The notes under the pieces were generated by a model. The model was not told the DNA's origin, did no database searches, and worked only from the letters and a program-made list of their open reading frames with translations. Position numbers and translations under genes: made by a program. Positions 8,196 to 16,639 of a stretch of 47,152 nucleotides of DNA are shown piece by piece; the first letter of the stretch is position 1; every line of letters begins with the position of its first letter. Location: positions 1 to 47,152 of the forward strand of contig JAUZSK010000024.1 in the NCBI GenBank assembly GCA_030949565.1. Reading direction: 5' to 3'. Origin of the DNA: Enterobacterales bacterium (lineage in GTDB: Bacteria; Pseudomonadota; Gammaproteobacteria; Enterobacterales; Kangiellaceae).

Positions 8196-10130
8196 TTAAA
8201 AGTTTAGTCTTTGCTGTCCATTATCGGCGGCAAGGGGTAAACGGATGGTAAATCGACAGCCGTGACCCCATTTGGATTCAACGGTTAGTTCCCCACCGAG
8301 CTGTTCACTAATAATAAAGTAAGAAACCGATAAGCCGAGCCCGGTACCGGTTTTTTCATCCTTGGTGGTGAAAAATGGTTCAAACACTCGTTTACGAACT
8401 GATTCCTTCATGCCTGGTCCGTTGTCAATCACTTCTATCACTGCGGTATCACCTTCTCGGCGTATAATCAACTCAATTAAAGGTGATTTGTCGGCCTGAT
8501 CTTTTTCCACCAAGGCTTGCGCCGCATTGACTAGAAGGTTGAGGAAGACCTGTTCCAGCTGATTTTTCTGAGCCACAACAAGACCGACGTTGGGTGAATA
8601 GGTTTTGCGTATTTCAATTTGCCTGAAATCAAATTTACGCTTTTGACTGTAATCCTTGGCAGAAAGACGTACAGCTGCATCTAAGGCTTCAACCAGATCA
8701 ACCTGACTCGATTGTTCAGTTGAGGGTTTGGCAAACTGAGCATATCGCCAACGATGTCTGCCGCTCTTTTTACCCGATTCCAATATTCCATCGAGAAACT
8801 TATCGATACTTTGATGCTGAATAAAGGTTTCGATTTGCTGCATATTTAGCTGATTCTCTTCAGCCACTTGATGATTGCGCGGCAGTTGGGCGCTTAGGCG
8901 GCGTTTAATATTTTGAGTGCTTTGCACGATAGCGCCGAGAGGATTATTGATCTCATGAGCCATACCAGCCGCTAAGCCGCCAAGCGAGAGCATTTTTTCG
9001 GTTTGCACTAAGGTTTCATCAATGCGAACCTTTTCGGTAATATCATCAATCCGGATAACCTCGCCTTGGTCAATTTGATGGTCGTCGTAAACTCGATAGG
9101 TCATGACTTCAAGCTTTTTTGGTGATGGTCCTTTTTTAAGTTCAAATCGGAATGAAATAATCTGATTGGGATCGGTGTGGTGCATTTTTGATTGGGCGAT
9201 TCTTTCAAATAGTGCAGGGAACTGGTCTTCGAGTTTTTGCCCGATAGCGGTTTCAGCAACGATTTGAGTAAGTTTTTCAGCCTCCATATTCCACTGTAGA
9301 ATACGATTAGTGGTATCGGTGGCGATAATGGCGGAAGGCATTGAATCGATCAGCTTGGCTAGATAATTTTGTAGCGCATCGATCTGTTGCTCGGCTTCTT
9401 TGCGTCCTTTTCGTTGTTTTTTAATTTCACTGGAATGCTCCGCAATTCGGAGTTCGAGCATATTTCGAGTTTTTTCTAACGCTTCATGAGAGAGATAGAG
9501 CTTTTTCTCGGCTTCTCGACGATGTGATATGTCGGAAATAAATTCAACGTAATAGGGTTCTTCTAGCCAGCCTGCCATTCTAGCACGGCTTTCAACGGGG
9601 ATTTTTTGACCATTCTTTTTTCTAAAAATAGTCTCATAATAAATATCTTGCCCTTTATTTAAGCTATTGACCAAATCAGGGTTACGATGCAGATGGCAAT
9701 CGATATCTAAATCCAGCGTCGACATTTGTAATAGTTCTTGCTTGCTATAACCCAGTCGGTCACAGGCCGTTTGGTTCACCTGCTTGATCTGTCCTTCGGG
9801 GCTACTTAAGATGACCATATCCACCGCTTGGTCCATCAGTAATAGAAAATCCTGTCGAATGGCTTGCCATCGATCATCCTGCTCCGATTCCCAACTTAAT
9901 AGAAAATAAGCGGGGTATGCGATCAGCGCTAGGGTAATACAAGCGACGCCTAGTTCGAGTAATGCTTCATTCCAACTAAATCGACCTTCTAACCAATAAT
10001 TAATGCCCAGCGCGCTAGCCACCGGTAACAGCGCGGCAAGCAATAATAGGGTGGCGGTTAAGCCGCGGATCGACCAATATTTGGCAAACTGTTTGCGGCT
10101 TTGTATTTTCCGAAGTTTATCGATTTGCAT
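8196..10130 (-). CDS. Orphan membrane PAS sensor histidine kinase
   Basis: This 644-residue kinase has two N-terminal transmembrane segments (about 22-42 and 60-80) and a first PAS domain (95-205). A coiled coil (205-255) and a second PAS (258-365) follow. The HisKA box carries His392 in AAGMAHEINNPLGA. The HATPase domain has an N box (FLNLLVNAAQAL), DNGPGM, and GTGLGLSVSYFII. It lacks a receiver domain and has no response regulator beside it. Residues 454-466 (KKSGRHRWRYAQF) look foreign. Removing one base from the T run at 8767-8771 and adding one to the AAA at 8733-8735 restores KRAADIVGDMLSF, the normal family sequence, so two sequencing errors appear to cancel. The signal is unknown. Confidence 0.85.
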   Translation of the reverse strand: MQIDKLRKIQSRKQFAKYWSIRGLTATLLLLAALLPVASALGINYWLEGRFSWNEALLELGVACITLALIAYPAYFLLSWESEQDDRWQAIRQDFLLLMDQAVDMVILSSPEGQIKQVNQTACDRLGYSKQELLQMSTLDLDIDCHLHRNPDLVNSLNKGQDIYYETIFRKKNGQKIPVESRARMAGWLEEPYYVEFISDISHRREAEKKLYLSHEALEKTRNMLELRIAEHSSEIKKQRKGRKEAEQQIDALQNYLAKLIDSMPSAIIATDTTNRILQWNMEAEKLTQIVAETAIGQKLEDQFPALFERIAQSKMHHTDPNQIISFRFELKKGPSPKKLEVMTYRVYDDHQIDQGEVIRIDDITEKVRIDETLVQTEKMLSLGGLAAGMAHEINNPLGAIVQSTQNIKRRLSAQLPRNHQVAEENQLNMQQIETFIQHQSIDKFLDGILESGKKSGRHRWRYAQFAKPSTEQSSQVDLVEALDAAVRLSAKDYSQKRKFDFRQIEIRKTYSPNVGLVVAQKNQLEQVFLNLLVNAAQALVEKDQADKSPLIELIIRREGDTAVIEVIDNGPGMKESVRKRVFEPFFTTKDEKTGTGLGLSVSYFIISEQLGGELTVESKWGHGCRFTIRLPLAADNGQQRLNF

Positions 10131-10336
10131 GGGCTAAGGTGAGTCCCTTTAGACTGTTTTTTTGAGGAAAACCTATCTTTAAAATAGCGAGCTTTGAAAA
10201 ACTCTAATGGTTATTATTGCCTTTGTAAATTGTTTCTTGACAAATAAATTGAAAATTAAGTTTGTGTTCCGCCAAGAATGTGGTAAAAATGCGTTTAATT
10301 CAAAGCATAACCCATTTTTAATGGAGCCCATTTCAA

Positions 10337-10795
10337 ATGCTGAAAAGCCCAATAAAGCCAAATAGTGATGAAGTATGCCGAACATCGGCCATCGACAATT
10401 GGTTAGCGGAACGGAGTCAGGTGATTGTTATGTATTGCAAGCTTTCGGGTTATCGCAATCAAACCAAACTTCCCGAAACTGAACAAATTAATGGTTTTTG
10501 CGACATTTTGATTGATTATGTTTCTGCCGGACATTTTGAAGTTTATCAACAGATTGTAAAAGATTGTGATGTGAATGGGGCGAGTAGTATTGATTTACTC
10601 AATGAGTTGTACCCGAGTATTACCAAAACCACTGATGTGGTGGTTGATTTTAACGAAAAGTACTCCAAAATGTTAGCCAGTGACAATGAGATGATGGAAC
10701 GCTTTGACCGTGATTTGTCTCAGTTGGGTGAAGCCATTGCTAGGCGGGTTGATCTAGAAGATGGTTTAATCGACACGCTGCAATCAAAACATTAA
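10337..10795 (+). CDS. rsd: Rsd/AlgQ family anti-sigma70 regulator
   Basis: Rsd binds the housekeeping sigma70 factor in stationary phase and shifts RNA polymerase toward alternative sigma factors; AlgQ is the Pseudomonas homologue. The 152-residue protein is all-helical, with family features WLAERSQVIVMYCKLSG, FCDILIDYVSAGHFEVY and DFNEKY. Length fits the family (about 150-160). ATG 10337 follows TGGAG. It stands alone, divergent from the histidine kinase and upstream of the small monooxygenase gene. Confidence 0.82.
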   Translation: MLKSPIKPNSDEVCRTSAIDNWLAERSQVIVMYCKLSGYRNQTKLPETEQINGFCDILIDYVSAGHFEVYQQIVKDCDVNGASSIDLLNELYPSITKTTDVVVDFNEKYSKMLASDNEMMERFDRDLSQLGEAIARRVDLEDGLIDTLQSKH

Positions 10796-10848
10796 ACTTA
10801 GTAACCCTAGCGCATTAATTTTTTGAAATAGGTAGCAAGGATATTCTA

Positions 10849-11145
10849 ATGATACGAGTCGTCATTGAAAGAAATATCAGACCAAATCACTTAGAAGAAT
10901 ATTTAGATCTTATTCGACAAGTACGTAAACAGGCCAATCATCAGTCAGGTTTTATCGCTGGCGAGCTGTTACATGAAAAAGACAAACCACAGCATGCCAT
11001 GATTATTTCAAGTTGGGAAAATTGCGCGGCATGGCAACAATGGTTTGAGTCAGAGCAGCGAGCAAACACGCTTAAACAAATGTCACCCTATTTGGTCGAG
11101 CAAGAAACCATTACTATATTGGAAAGTAGTCCGATTTTAGCTTAA
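10849..11145 (+). CDS. ABM-domain (antibiotic biosynthesis monooxygenase fold) small protein
   Basis: The 98-residue protein has the dimeric ferredoxin-like fold signature of the ABM family: IRVVIERNIRPNH at the start, then HQSGFIAGELL, ISSWENCAAWQQW and a C-terminal strand. Family members range from quinol monooxygenases to heme-degrading enzymes and stress proteins, so no exact reaction can be given. The start has AAGGA upstream. It lies 53 bp after rsd and may share its transcript. Confidence 0.7.
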   Translation: MIRVVIERNIRPNHLEEYLDLIRQVRKQANHQSGFIAGELLHEKDKPQHAMIISSWENCAAWQQWFESEQRANTLKQMSPYLVEQETITILESSPILA

Positions 11146-11219
11146 CTCGAACGAACTTAAGTGATCTAACCCTATCATTCACTAATTTTTTCAACTCAAC
11201 AAGGATAAAAATCTTAGGA

Positions 11220-13292
11220 TTAGACTTCATTAGTATGCAATTGACTCATTAACTGGGTCATGGAGCTAAAGTCTAATAAGGTTTGGTTGTTATTACTTAC
11301 AGCATCTAAAGATTGATCAAATTCAATAATAATACCCTGAGCACCGACGGCTTTTGCCGCAATGGTGAGGGCTTTCAATTCTTCGCTATCTTTAGCCGCG
11401 TAAGTGGGGTCAACCAACACTGGCAAATGGGTTAGGTTTTTTAATAGAGCCACGGCGCTTAAATCTAAAGTGAGTCCTGATTGACTATCAATGGTACGGA
11501 TCCCCTGTTCACATAAAAATACCTGTTGATTGCCTAAGCCTAAAATGCTCTCAGCCGCCGTTAGTAGTTGTTCAATGGAAGCCATGGGATCACGTCTTAA
11601 CATTACTGGGCGGTTAATTTGCCCAAGTAATTGCAACAAAGCTTGGTTTTGCATATTGGCGGCACTTAACTGAATAATATCGGCACTATGCGCTAATGTT
11701 TTTAATTGGTTGGGTGAGGTTATTTCCACCATACAGGGCATGAAATAGCGGTTGGCTGCTTGTTTGAGAAACTCTAGAGACGCTTTTTCTGCTTGTTTGT
11801 TATCACTGTGTAAAGCGTTGGGATCAACTACGCCAGTGCTAATAATATTAATGCCTGTTTCCCGCGCATGACTTGCGCAGGCAAGCATTTGCTCTAAACA
11901 GACCAATCGATTGGGTCCTGCAATGACGACAAAATGATCACCCCCAATAATTTGCTGTTTCACTTCAATTAGGGTATCACTGGATTTGTGTTGACGGCTT
12001 ACTAGTCGTATTTCTTTATTAAGCTTCGATGGCTGAGGCTGATCGGCCGACTGCGGTTGTTGCTTTACACTGTTCGCGGCCTGTTCGGCAGCTAATTTTA
12101 CCTTGGCTAAACTGGCTGCCGGTAGCTGGGTTGCCACCATATCTTTGGTTGGATAGCTGCCCAAAATACGCAGGAAACGGCACATACGGGAGAGATCGCT
12201 GAGGGTCGATTGAACTTTTGGATCTTTGCCATTGCCTTCAAGGTCAATATAAAACATTTGTTCCCAAGGTTTGTTCGGGATGGGCCTTGACTCGAGCTTG
12301 GTTAAAGGAATTTCGGCTTCATGGAATAGGCTCAAAACCTCAGCGAGTGAGCCAGCCTTTTGACCAGTAGACAGCGCGATAGAGGTTTTACATTGAACCG
12401 ATAAGGCGACCTGTATTGGTTTTTTTGCTAGCACCAAAAAGCGCGTAATATTTTCCGATTGGTTGGTAATATCACTTTTTAAGATATCTAAGTTGAATAA
12501 ACCTGCGGCTTCTTGGCTGGCAATGGCGGCGATGGAAATTGGATGTTGCGTTGCCACCATTTCAAGCGCATGTGCGGTACTTTCCACTAATTTAATCTTA
12601 GCAGACACCAAGGTTTTTAATTGCTTGCTACATTGACGACCGGCTTCGGGGTGAGCGGCTATTTGGGTGATCTGGCTAAGCTTACAACCTTTTGGTGCCA
12701 CCAAACAATGGTTCACCGCGTATTTTTCTTCACCAATAACGCACAGGTTTGAATCGAGTAGCAGATCGTAAACCTCAGTGATACCACCGGAAGTAGTGTT
12801 TTCAATCGGTAACACGCCATAATCGGCGTCGCCCTGAATAACAGCCTCAAAAACTTCATCAAACGAATTGCAGGCAAGATAGTTGTTATCACTTTTGCTA
12901 AAGAACTTTTTGGCTGCCAAATAAGAATAGGCGCCTTTACCGCCTAGGACCGCAAGTGATTTGCTGCTATCATCTTTCAGTTCAGGTTGTAGTAGTGATT
13001 GCATATAATCTTGTTGATACTGAACAGAGTCTTCAATAATCGTATTAAAAATACGTTGAATATAGTGTGAATCTAAGCCTTTTTTGCTGGCTTTTTTTAT
13101 CAGAGCTTCAAGTAATTCTCGCTCGCGGGTTTGATCTCTCAGCGCTTTATCAATGCTTCTTTTTTGCTTGGCAACCTGTTGACTCATGTGCCGTCTTTGG
13201 CTTAATAGTTCTAGCAGCTGATTATCAATGGAGGTGATGGCCGTTCGGATATCGGACAAGCCGTTTAATGAGTTGTTAGTTGGTTTGTTCAT
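11220..13292 (-). CDS. pheA: PheA (chorismate mutase-prephenate dehydratase-ACT) fused to degenerate DAHP synthase-like domain
   Basis: Residues about 10-95 are AroQ chorismate mutase with the catalytic residues kept (AKQK lysine, RDQTRE). Residues about 110-285 are prephenate dehydratase with the catalytic NITRF threonine. Residues about 300-375 are the ACT domain with the Phe-binding ESRPI. A polar Pro/Gln linker (about 385-425) leads to a type I-beta DAHP synthase-like domain to residue 690. The last domain has lost expected metal ligands: the usual GPCS is GPNR, and the usual VDPSH is VDPTY. Its CEQGIRT motif remains. Normal PheA is about 390 residues, so this is a C-terminal fusion, probably of a pseudoenzyme. 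The gene makes phenylpyruvate for phenylalanine; the extra domain may be regulatory. Confidence 0.88.
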   Translation of the reverse strand: MNKPTNNSLNGLSDIRTAITSIDNQLLELLSQRRHMSQQVAKQKRSIDKALRDQTRERELLEALIKKASKKGLDSHYIQRIFNTIIEDSVQYQQDYMQSLLQPELKDDSSKSLAVLGGKGAYSYLAAKKFFSKSDNNYLACNSFDEVFEAVIQGDADYGVLPIENTTSGGITEVYDLLLDSNLCVIGEEKYAVNHCLVAPKGCKLSQITQIAAHPEAGRQCSKQLKTLVSAKIKLVESTAHALEMVATQHPISIAAIASQEAAGLFNLDILKSDITNQSENITRFLVLAKKPIQVALSVQCKTSIALSTGQKAGSLAEVLSLFHEAEIPLTKLESRPIPNKPWEQMFYIDLEGNGKDPKVQSTLSDLSRMCRFLRILGSYPTKDMVATQLPAASLAKVKLAAEQAANSVKQQPQSADQPQPSKLNKEIRLVSRQHKSSDTLIEVKQQIIGGDHFVVIAGPNRLVCLEQMLACASHARETGINIISTGVVDPNALHSDNKQAEKASLEFLKQAANRYFMPCMVEITSPNQLKTLAHSADIIQLSAANMQNQALLQLLGQINRPVMLRRDPMASIEQLLTAAESILGLGNQQVFLCEQGIRTIDSQSGLTLDLSAVALLKNLTHLPVLVDPTYAAKDSEELKALTIAAKAVGAQGIIIEFDQSLDAVSNNNQTLLDFSSMTQLMSQLHTNEV

Positions 13293-13399
13293 GACCTTTC
13301 TATCCGAATAAAAAACCTCGCAAATTGGAAGCTTTAGCTATTTAATGCCTTATGCTAATGATAGGCTCAGTTGACTTTAACTAAATTAAATGGACGGGG

Positions 13400-13804
13400 T
13401 CAACTTTTTTTCTTTCTGACATATAATACTAAGTTATGGTCGATTAATTCATAACCGTGTTCTTCGGCGATCTTTTGTTGCAGAGCTTCAATTTCTTTGT
13501 CTACAAATTCAATCACCTCATTGCTGTCAACACAGATCATATGATCATGATGATGCTCACTGCTGAGTTCAAAAATTGCATGCCCATCTTCAAAATTGTG
13601 TCTAACCACCAGTCCAGCGGATTCAAATTGAGTGAGAACTCGATAAACAGTGGCTAAACCGACGTCTTCACCAGCATTTAGTAATAATTTATAGACATCT
13701 TCAGCGCTTAAATGCTTCTCATCGGCATTTTCTAAAATATTAAGGATTTTAAGCCGAGGCAAGGTAATTTTAAGCCCTGCATCTTTTAATTGTTGGTTGG
13801 ACAA
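13400..13804 (-). CDS. fur: Ferric uptake regulator Fur
   Basis: Fur is the Fe(II)-dependent repressor of iron uptake. The 134-residue protein has the N-terminal winged helix (GLKITLPRLKILNIL, then GLATVYRVLTQFE in the recognition helix) and the metal site EHHHDHMICVD. The second Cys of the enterobacterial CxxC is Ser here, as also happens in other Fur proteins. The best start is TTG at 13804, with GGAG seven bases upstream; no ATG fits. It is divergent from bamE, an arrangement also known in Pseudomonas (fur/omlA). Confidence 0.93.
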   Translation of the reverse strand: MSNQQLKDAGLKITLPRLKILNILENADEKHLSAEDVYKLLLNAGEDVGLATVYRVLTQFESAGLVVRHNFEDGHAIFELSSEHHHDHMICVDSNEVIEFVDKEIEALQQKIAEEHGYELIDHNLVLYVRKKKS

Positions 13805-14040
13805 TGCAATCTCCTCGCCTGTAATGGGTTTTATTAGAATAAATCGAGCTTAACGGAATTATTTTAATTAAAAATTGACTATAGAGGGGCATTATAAACT
13901 TTTTTTACCCCGTTTTGCACAAATTCATATAGAATATGTGTTTTGCTTCGTTGGGAAGCTGGTTTGTCGTTGGTCTGTTAGCATAGACTCGGCAATAACA
14001 ATCGAATTAACGGACAGACGTCCGAACAACAGGTATCACC

Positions 14041-14406
14041 ATGATTAAACGATTTTCTTTGGTTTTTGTCTTTTTATTATCCTCTTGCGTTTATACCTTA
14101 AGTATTCAGCAGGGTAATATTTTAGACCAAAAGGATATTGACAAGCTGCGGCCGGATTTAACCAAAAATCAAGTGGTTTTTGTGTTGGGGAATCCAGTAG
14201 CCGATGATGCTTTTAGTGATGATAAGTGGGTCTATTTTTACAGTTTTAAAAACAAATCGACCGGCGTCGATACGGTTAAAAAACTCACACTTAATTTTAG
14301 CGGCGACAAACTGGTGACGGCTGAGGGTGATTACGAAATTCCTGAGTCGCTGCAAATGGGCGCTTCACAAGCTAAAAAAGCAGCAACCGAGGAAAGTAAA
14401 CAATAA
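14041..14406 (+). CDS. bamE: Outer membrane assembly lipoprotein BamE
   Basis: BamE (SmpA/OmlA) is the small lipoprotein of the BAM complex that inserts beta-barrel proteins. The signal peptide ends in lipobox LLSSC with Cys16. The mature domain carries the family pattern QQGNILDQKDIDKLRPDLTK, QVVFVLGNPV and DKWVYFYSF. Length 121 is typical. The upstream gap shared with fur (236 bp) must hold both promoters; I cannot place a convincing Fur box in it. Confidence 0.93.
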   Translation: MIKRFSLVFVFLLSSCVYTLSIQQGNILDQKDIDKLRPDLTKNQVVFVLGNPVADDAFSDDKWVYFYSFKNKSTGVDTVKKLTLNFSGDKLVTAEGDYEIPESLQMGASQAKKAATEESKQ

Positions 14407-14414
14407 CCCAAGCG

Positions 14415-14666
14415 TTATTGTTTCTTATCTTTACCATGTAGCTGATGGAAGCATTGTTCTACTTGCTGCTGCATCGCTTGATCGACATCGCCATTTTCAG
14501 ATAGCTGATTAACCACCTGACTCGAAAGCTCCATCTGCTTAGTATAACGACGGCAGTAGCCGCACATGATTAGATGAAGTTTTGCTTTAAACCAACGCAT
14601 TCCGCTAAGTGGTTGGTCGATATTTTCAGAAGCCTGTTCTGCGATCTGCTTACAACTGGGTAGCAT
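14415..14666 (-). CDS. Zinc-finger-type anti-sigma factor
   Basis: This 83-residue soluble protein has the HxxxCxxC motif (HLIMCGYCRRY) of the zinc-binding anti-sigma domain. It lacks a transmembrane segment, so it resembles ChrR/RsrA-like soluble anti-sigma factors that respond to oxidants or metals, though the family is also used for unrelated signals. It overlaps the stop of the ECF sigma gene and is surely its partner. The start is the ATG at 14666, preceded by GGGAG within the end of the sigma gene; an ATG six bases upstream is too close to that site. Confidence 0.75.
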   Translation of the reverse strand: MLPSCKQIAEQASENIDQPLSGMRWFKAKLHLIMCGYCRRYTKQMELSSQVVNQLSENGDVDQAMQQQVEQCFHQLHGKDKKQ

Positions 14667-15282
14667 CAACATTCTCCCGTCATTTGGAAATGATCAATCA
14701 CTTTTAAAACCTTATCTCTTGCTCGGTGCAGTAAAACTCGTACATTAGAAGAACTGACCTCCAAGATGTTACACAGTTCATCCATAGAAAGCCCCCCAGC
14801 ATCTCTTAAGCGTAGCGCCGCTAATTGATTTTCGGGTAACAGAGCTAAATGTTTTTCAATACAATCTTTTAATTCATCGGCAACCAGCAGGTCTTCTGGA
14901 GTATCACCATGCCATTGGGAAGAGGGATTTTTCCAGTGGGAGTTTTCATTAAAGCGCGGATCGGTTGCCCAGGTATCTTGAATGGCTTCTAATGAGACCG
15001 ACCGGTTTTCCTTGCGCCGCCGAGTCTTTGCCTCGTTAGCCACTATTCGAATTAACCAGCTTTTTAATGAAGATCGTCCTTCAAATTTAGGCAGCGCTTT
15101 AAGCGCAGAAAACCAAGCTTCTTGTACCACTTCATCGGCAATCACAGGGCCCGCAATGGCATAGGCCACCGCTTGCATAGCACTATGGTAACGTTTAAAT
15201 ACCATTTGAAACACCAGATCATCGCCATCAAGCAGTTTTTTTTTAGTATTTGATCTTCACTTAAGTTGGCAACGTTGCTCAT
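14666..15282 (-). CDS. ECF RNA polymerase sigma factor (one apparent frameshift near the start)
   Basis: Sigma region 2 is seen as IADEVVQEAWFSALKALPKFEG and SLKSWLIRIVANEAKTRRR, and region 4 as LPENQLAALRLRDAGGLS plus SSSNVRVLLHRARDKV. The protein redirects RNA polymerase to a stress regulon. The apparent GTG start at 15214 cuts off the N-terminus. Upstream, ATG 15282 with GGAG gives MSNVANLSEDQIL, and one more base in the nine-T run at 15236-15244 joins it to LLDGDDLVFQMVFKRYH. The anti-sigma gene overlaps its 3' end. A length of about 205 is normal for the family. Confidence 0.88.
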
Positions 15283-15471
15283 GCCGTACTCCGGTTGGTT
15301 CTAAAGGGTCGCCGCATTAAATAACAAGCAATCCATCGGTTGGTTCATCTTACCTTAAAAAAATACAAGACTTTAAGCCTTGAGCGAGCGGATCTGTTGC
15401 AGAATGTAAATGGCGGGTCACAATCAATGCTAATCAATGTGGAATTCTTGTGTAATTCTGGGCACTTAATT

Positions 15472-15878
15472 CTGGGGTCACGATACTTAATTATGTTGTA
15501 CTTTAAGTGATGGCAAGAGGTCTTCTTTAGGGAAGACGGTCATCTATAATCTTGAACGGCTTAAACAATGCTGTGACCAGCAATCGGTTGAAGTCTGGTC
15601 GTATTGTTTGATGATCAATCATGCTTATTTTGCTGGATATGATGAAAATGGATTAGTTGAAGTCAAGAAATCTCAAAATCTGGTTGGTAACTGGAAAAAT
15701 TATTTATTAAATGCACAAGAGTTACCGATGAAGGGAATTGAAAATCATAGTAAAACGGGGCGTGCTTTAGGCGATAAACGATTCCTGAATAATGCCAAGG
15801 CGATAACTGGTCGAGATTTAACCAAGAAAATACCGACTCCGAAATCAAATAAATAAGTATTGTGTCCCCAGAACAATT
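15472..15878. mobile_element. Decayed RAYT-type element with terminal inverted repeats
   Basis: The left end TTCTGGGGTCACGATACTT (about 15470) and the complement of the right end (about 15855-15873, TTCTGGGGACACAATACTT) match at nearly all positions. They bracket a remnant REP-associated transposase. Ends of this type often flank Y1 (IS200-like) transposase genes. No intact transposase is encoded, so it would need help from elsewhere. Confidence 0.6.
15510..15856 (+). pseudogene. Remnant of REP-associated tyrosine transposase (Y1_Tnp)
   Basis: The open part from 15608 ends with the RAYT-like tail IENHSKTGRALGDKRFLNNA and TGRDLTKK. Just before, in the same frame, comes YNLERLKQCCDQQSVEVWSYCLMINH, which matches the family's region leading to the HxH metal motif (normally LMPNHVH). 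The second His and about 80 following residues are gone, and only MARG remains of the N-terminus before a stop. Thus the gene has at least two internal deletions. The catalytic Tyr region is missing, so the protein cannot be active. Confidence 0.65.
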
Positions 15879-15975
15879 GGAGGCTGGAGGATCAAGGCTA
15901 ATAAAAGGTCTATGTAGCCCTGATCTGGGTTTTACTTATTGAGCAAGTTGGATCTCGGTAGTGAGCTTATTGGTA

Positions 15976-16500
15976 TTATTGACCTAAGCGTACCAAGCGA
16001 ACATAGCCACTGAGATCTTTGATCTGCATTTGATCGACTCCATTATTGAAATCAAAGGTCCAGGCTTTAGGATCATTTTCGACCGCTGGTGAAGATGACC
16101 AAAACCAATTTAGCGGGGTTGCAGAAAATACCACTTCATTGATGGCCGGTGCATAGCAGGCTTGTTCGGCAATGGAGGCTAGCTCTTTAATATTGGGCAG
16201 TCGCCAGTCTGAATTACCACCAAAACTACTTGAGGTAGCGGCTATGAGCGCGCCTTCCCAGGTGTAAGTAAGAGCATTTCCGCTGCAGACGCCACCTGAA
16301 AGCGATTGTCCTAGCGGGCATTGCATCCAAACTAAGCCGGTTTTGTTATCCATCACAGTTGCATTAGAGTTGATAGTAAACTGAGCAGTTGGCGTGGTTT
16401 CACTGATATTACCGGGGCAGATAGATGCCGCTTGTAATAGCATAGTGGCTGACATACCGCTGATCATGGTGAGTACTAAAATGAATTGTCTGTTTAACAT
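15976..16500 (-). CDS. Exported DUF1566 (Lcl C-terminal domain) protein
   Basis: This is a 174-residue protein with a signal peptide (cleavage near LQAAS, residue 25) and one DUF1566 domain. Domain motifs are DNKTGLVWMQCPLGQ, SDWRLPNIKELASI and NWFWSSSP, ending in GYVRLVRLGQ. The domain has a C-type-lectin-like fold in some relatives and is common in secreted gammaproteobacterial proteins. Its role here is unknown. The next gene upstream, a larger lipoprotein, ends with the same domain, so the pair probably arose by duplication. Confidence 0.75.
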   Translation of the reverse strand: MLNRQFILVLTMISGMSATMLLQAASICPGNISETTPTAQFTINSNATVMDNKTGLVWMQCPLGQSLSGGVCSGNALTYTWEGALIAATSSSFGGNSDWRLPNIKELASIAEQACYAPAINEVVFSATPLNWFWSSSPAVENDPKAWTFDFNNGVDQMQIKDLSGYVRLVRLGQ

Positions 16501-16639
16501 AATCGTTTTCCTTTTTCATTGTTTACCCTGTACTTTGACTGGGTGTATGCTTTAAATTGAAAACTAAAGCATCTTTGTATTAGTTTAGACCTGTTTGCAT
16601 GGCGCATTAGGCTTGCGTTTCAAAATTTTTATCCTGCTG

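Noticed and set aside
13805..14040. Fur box between fur and bamE
   Set aside because: AT-rich stretches are present, but none matches the GATAATGAT-type inverted consensus well enough.
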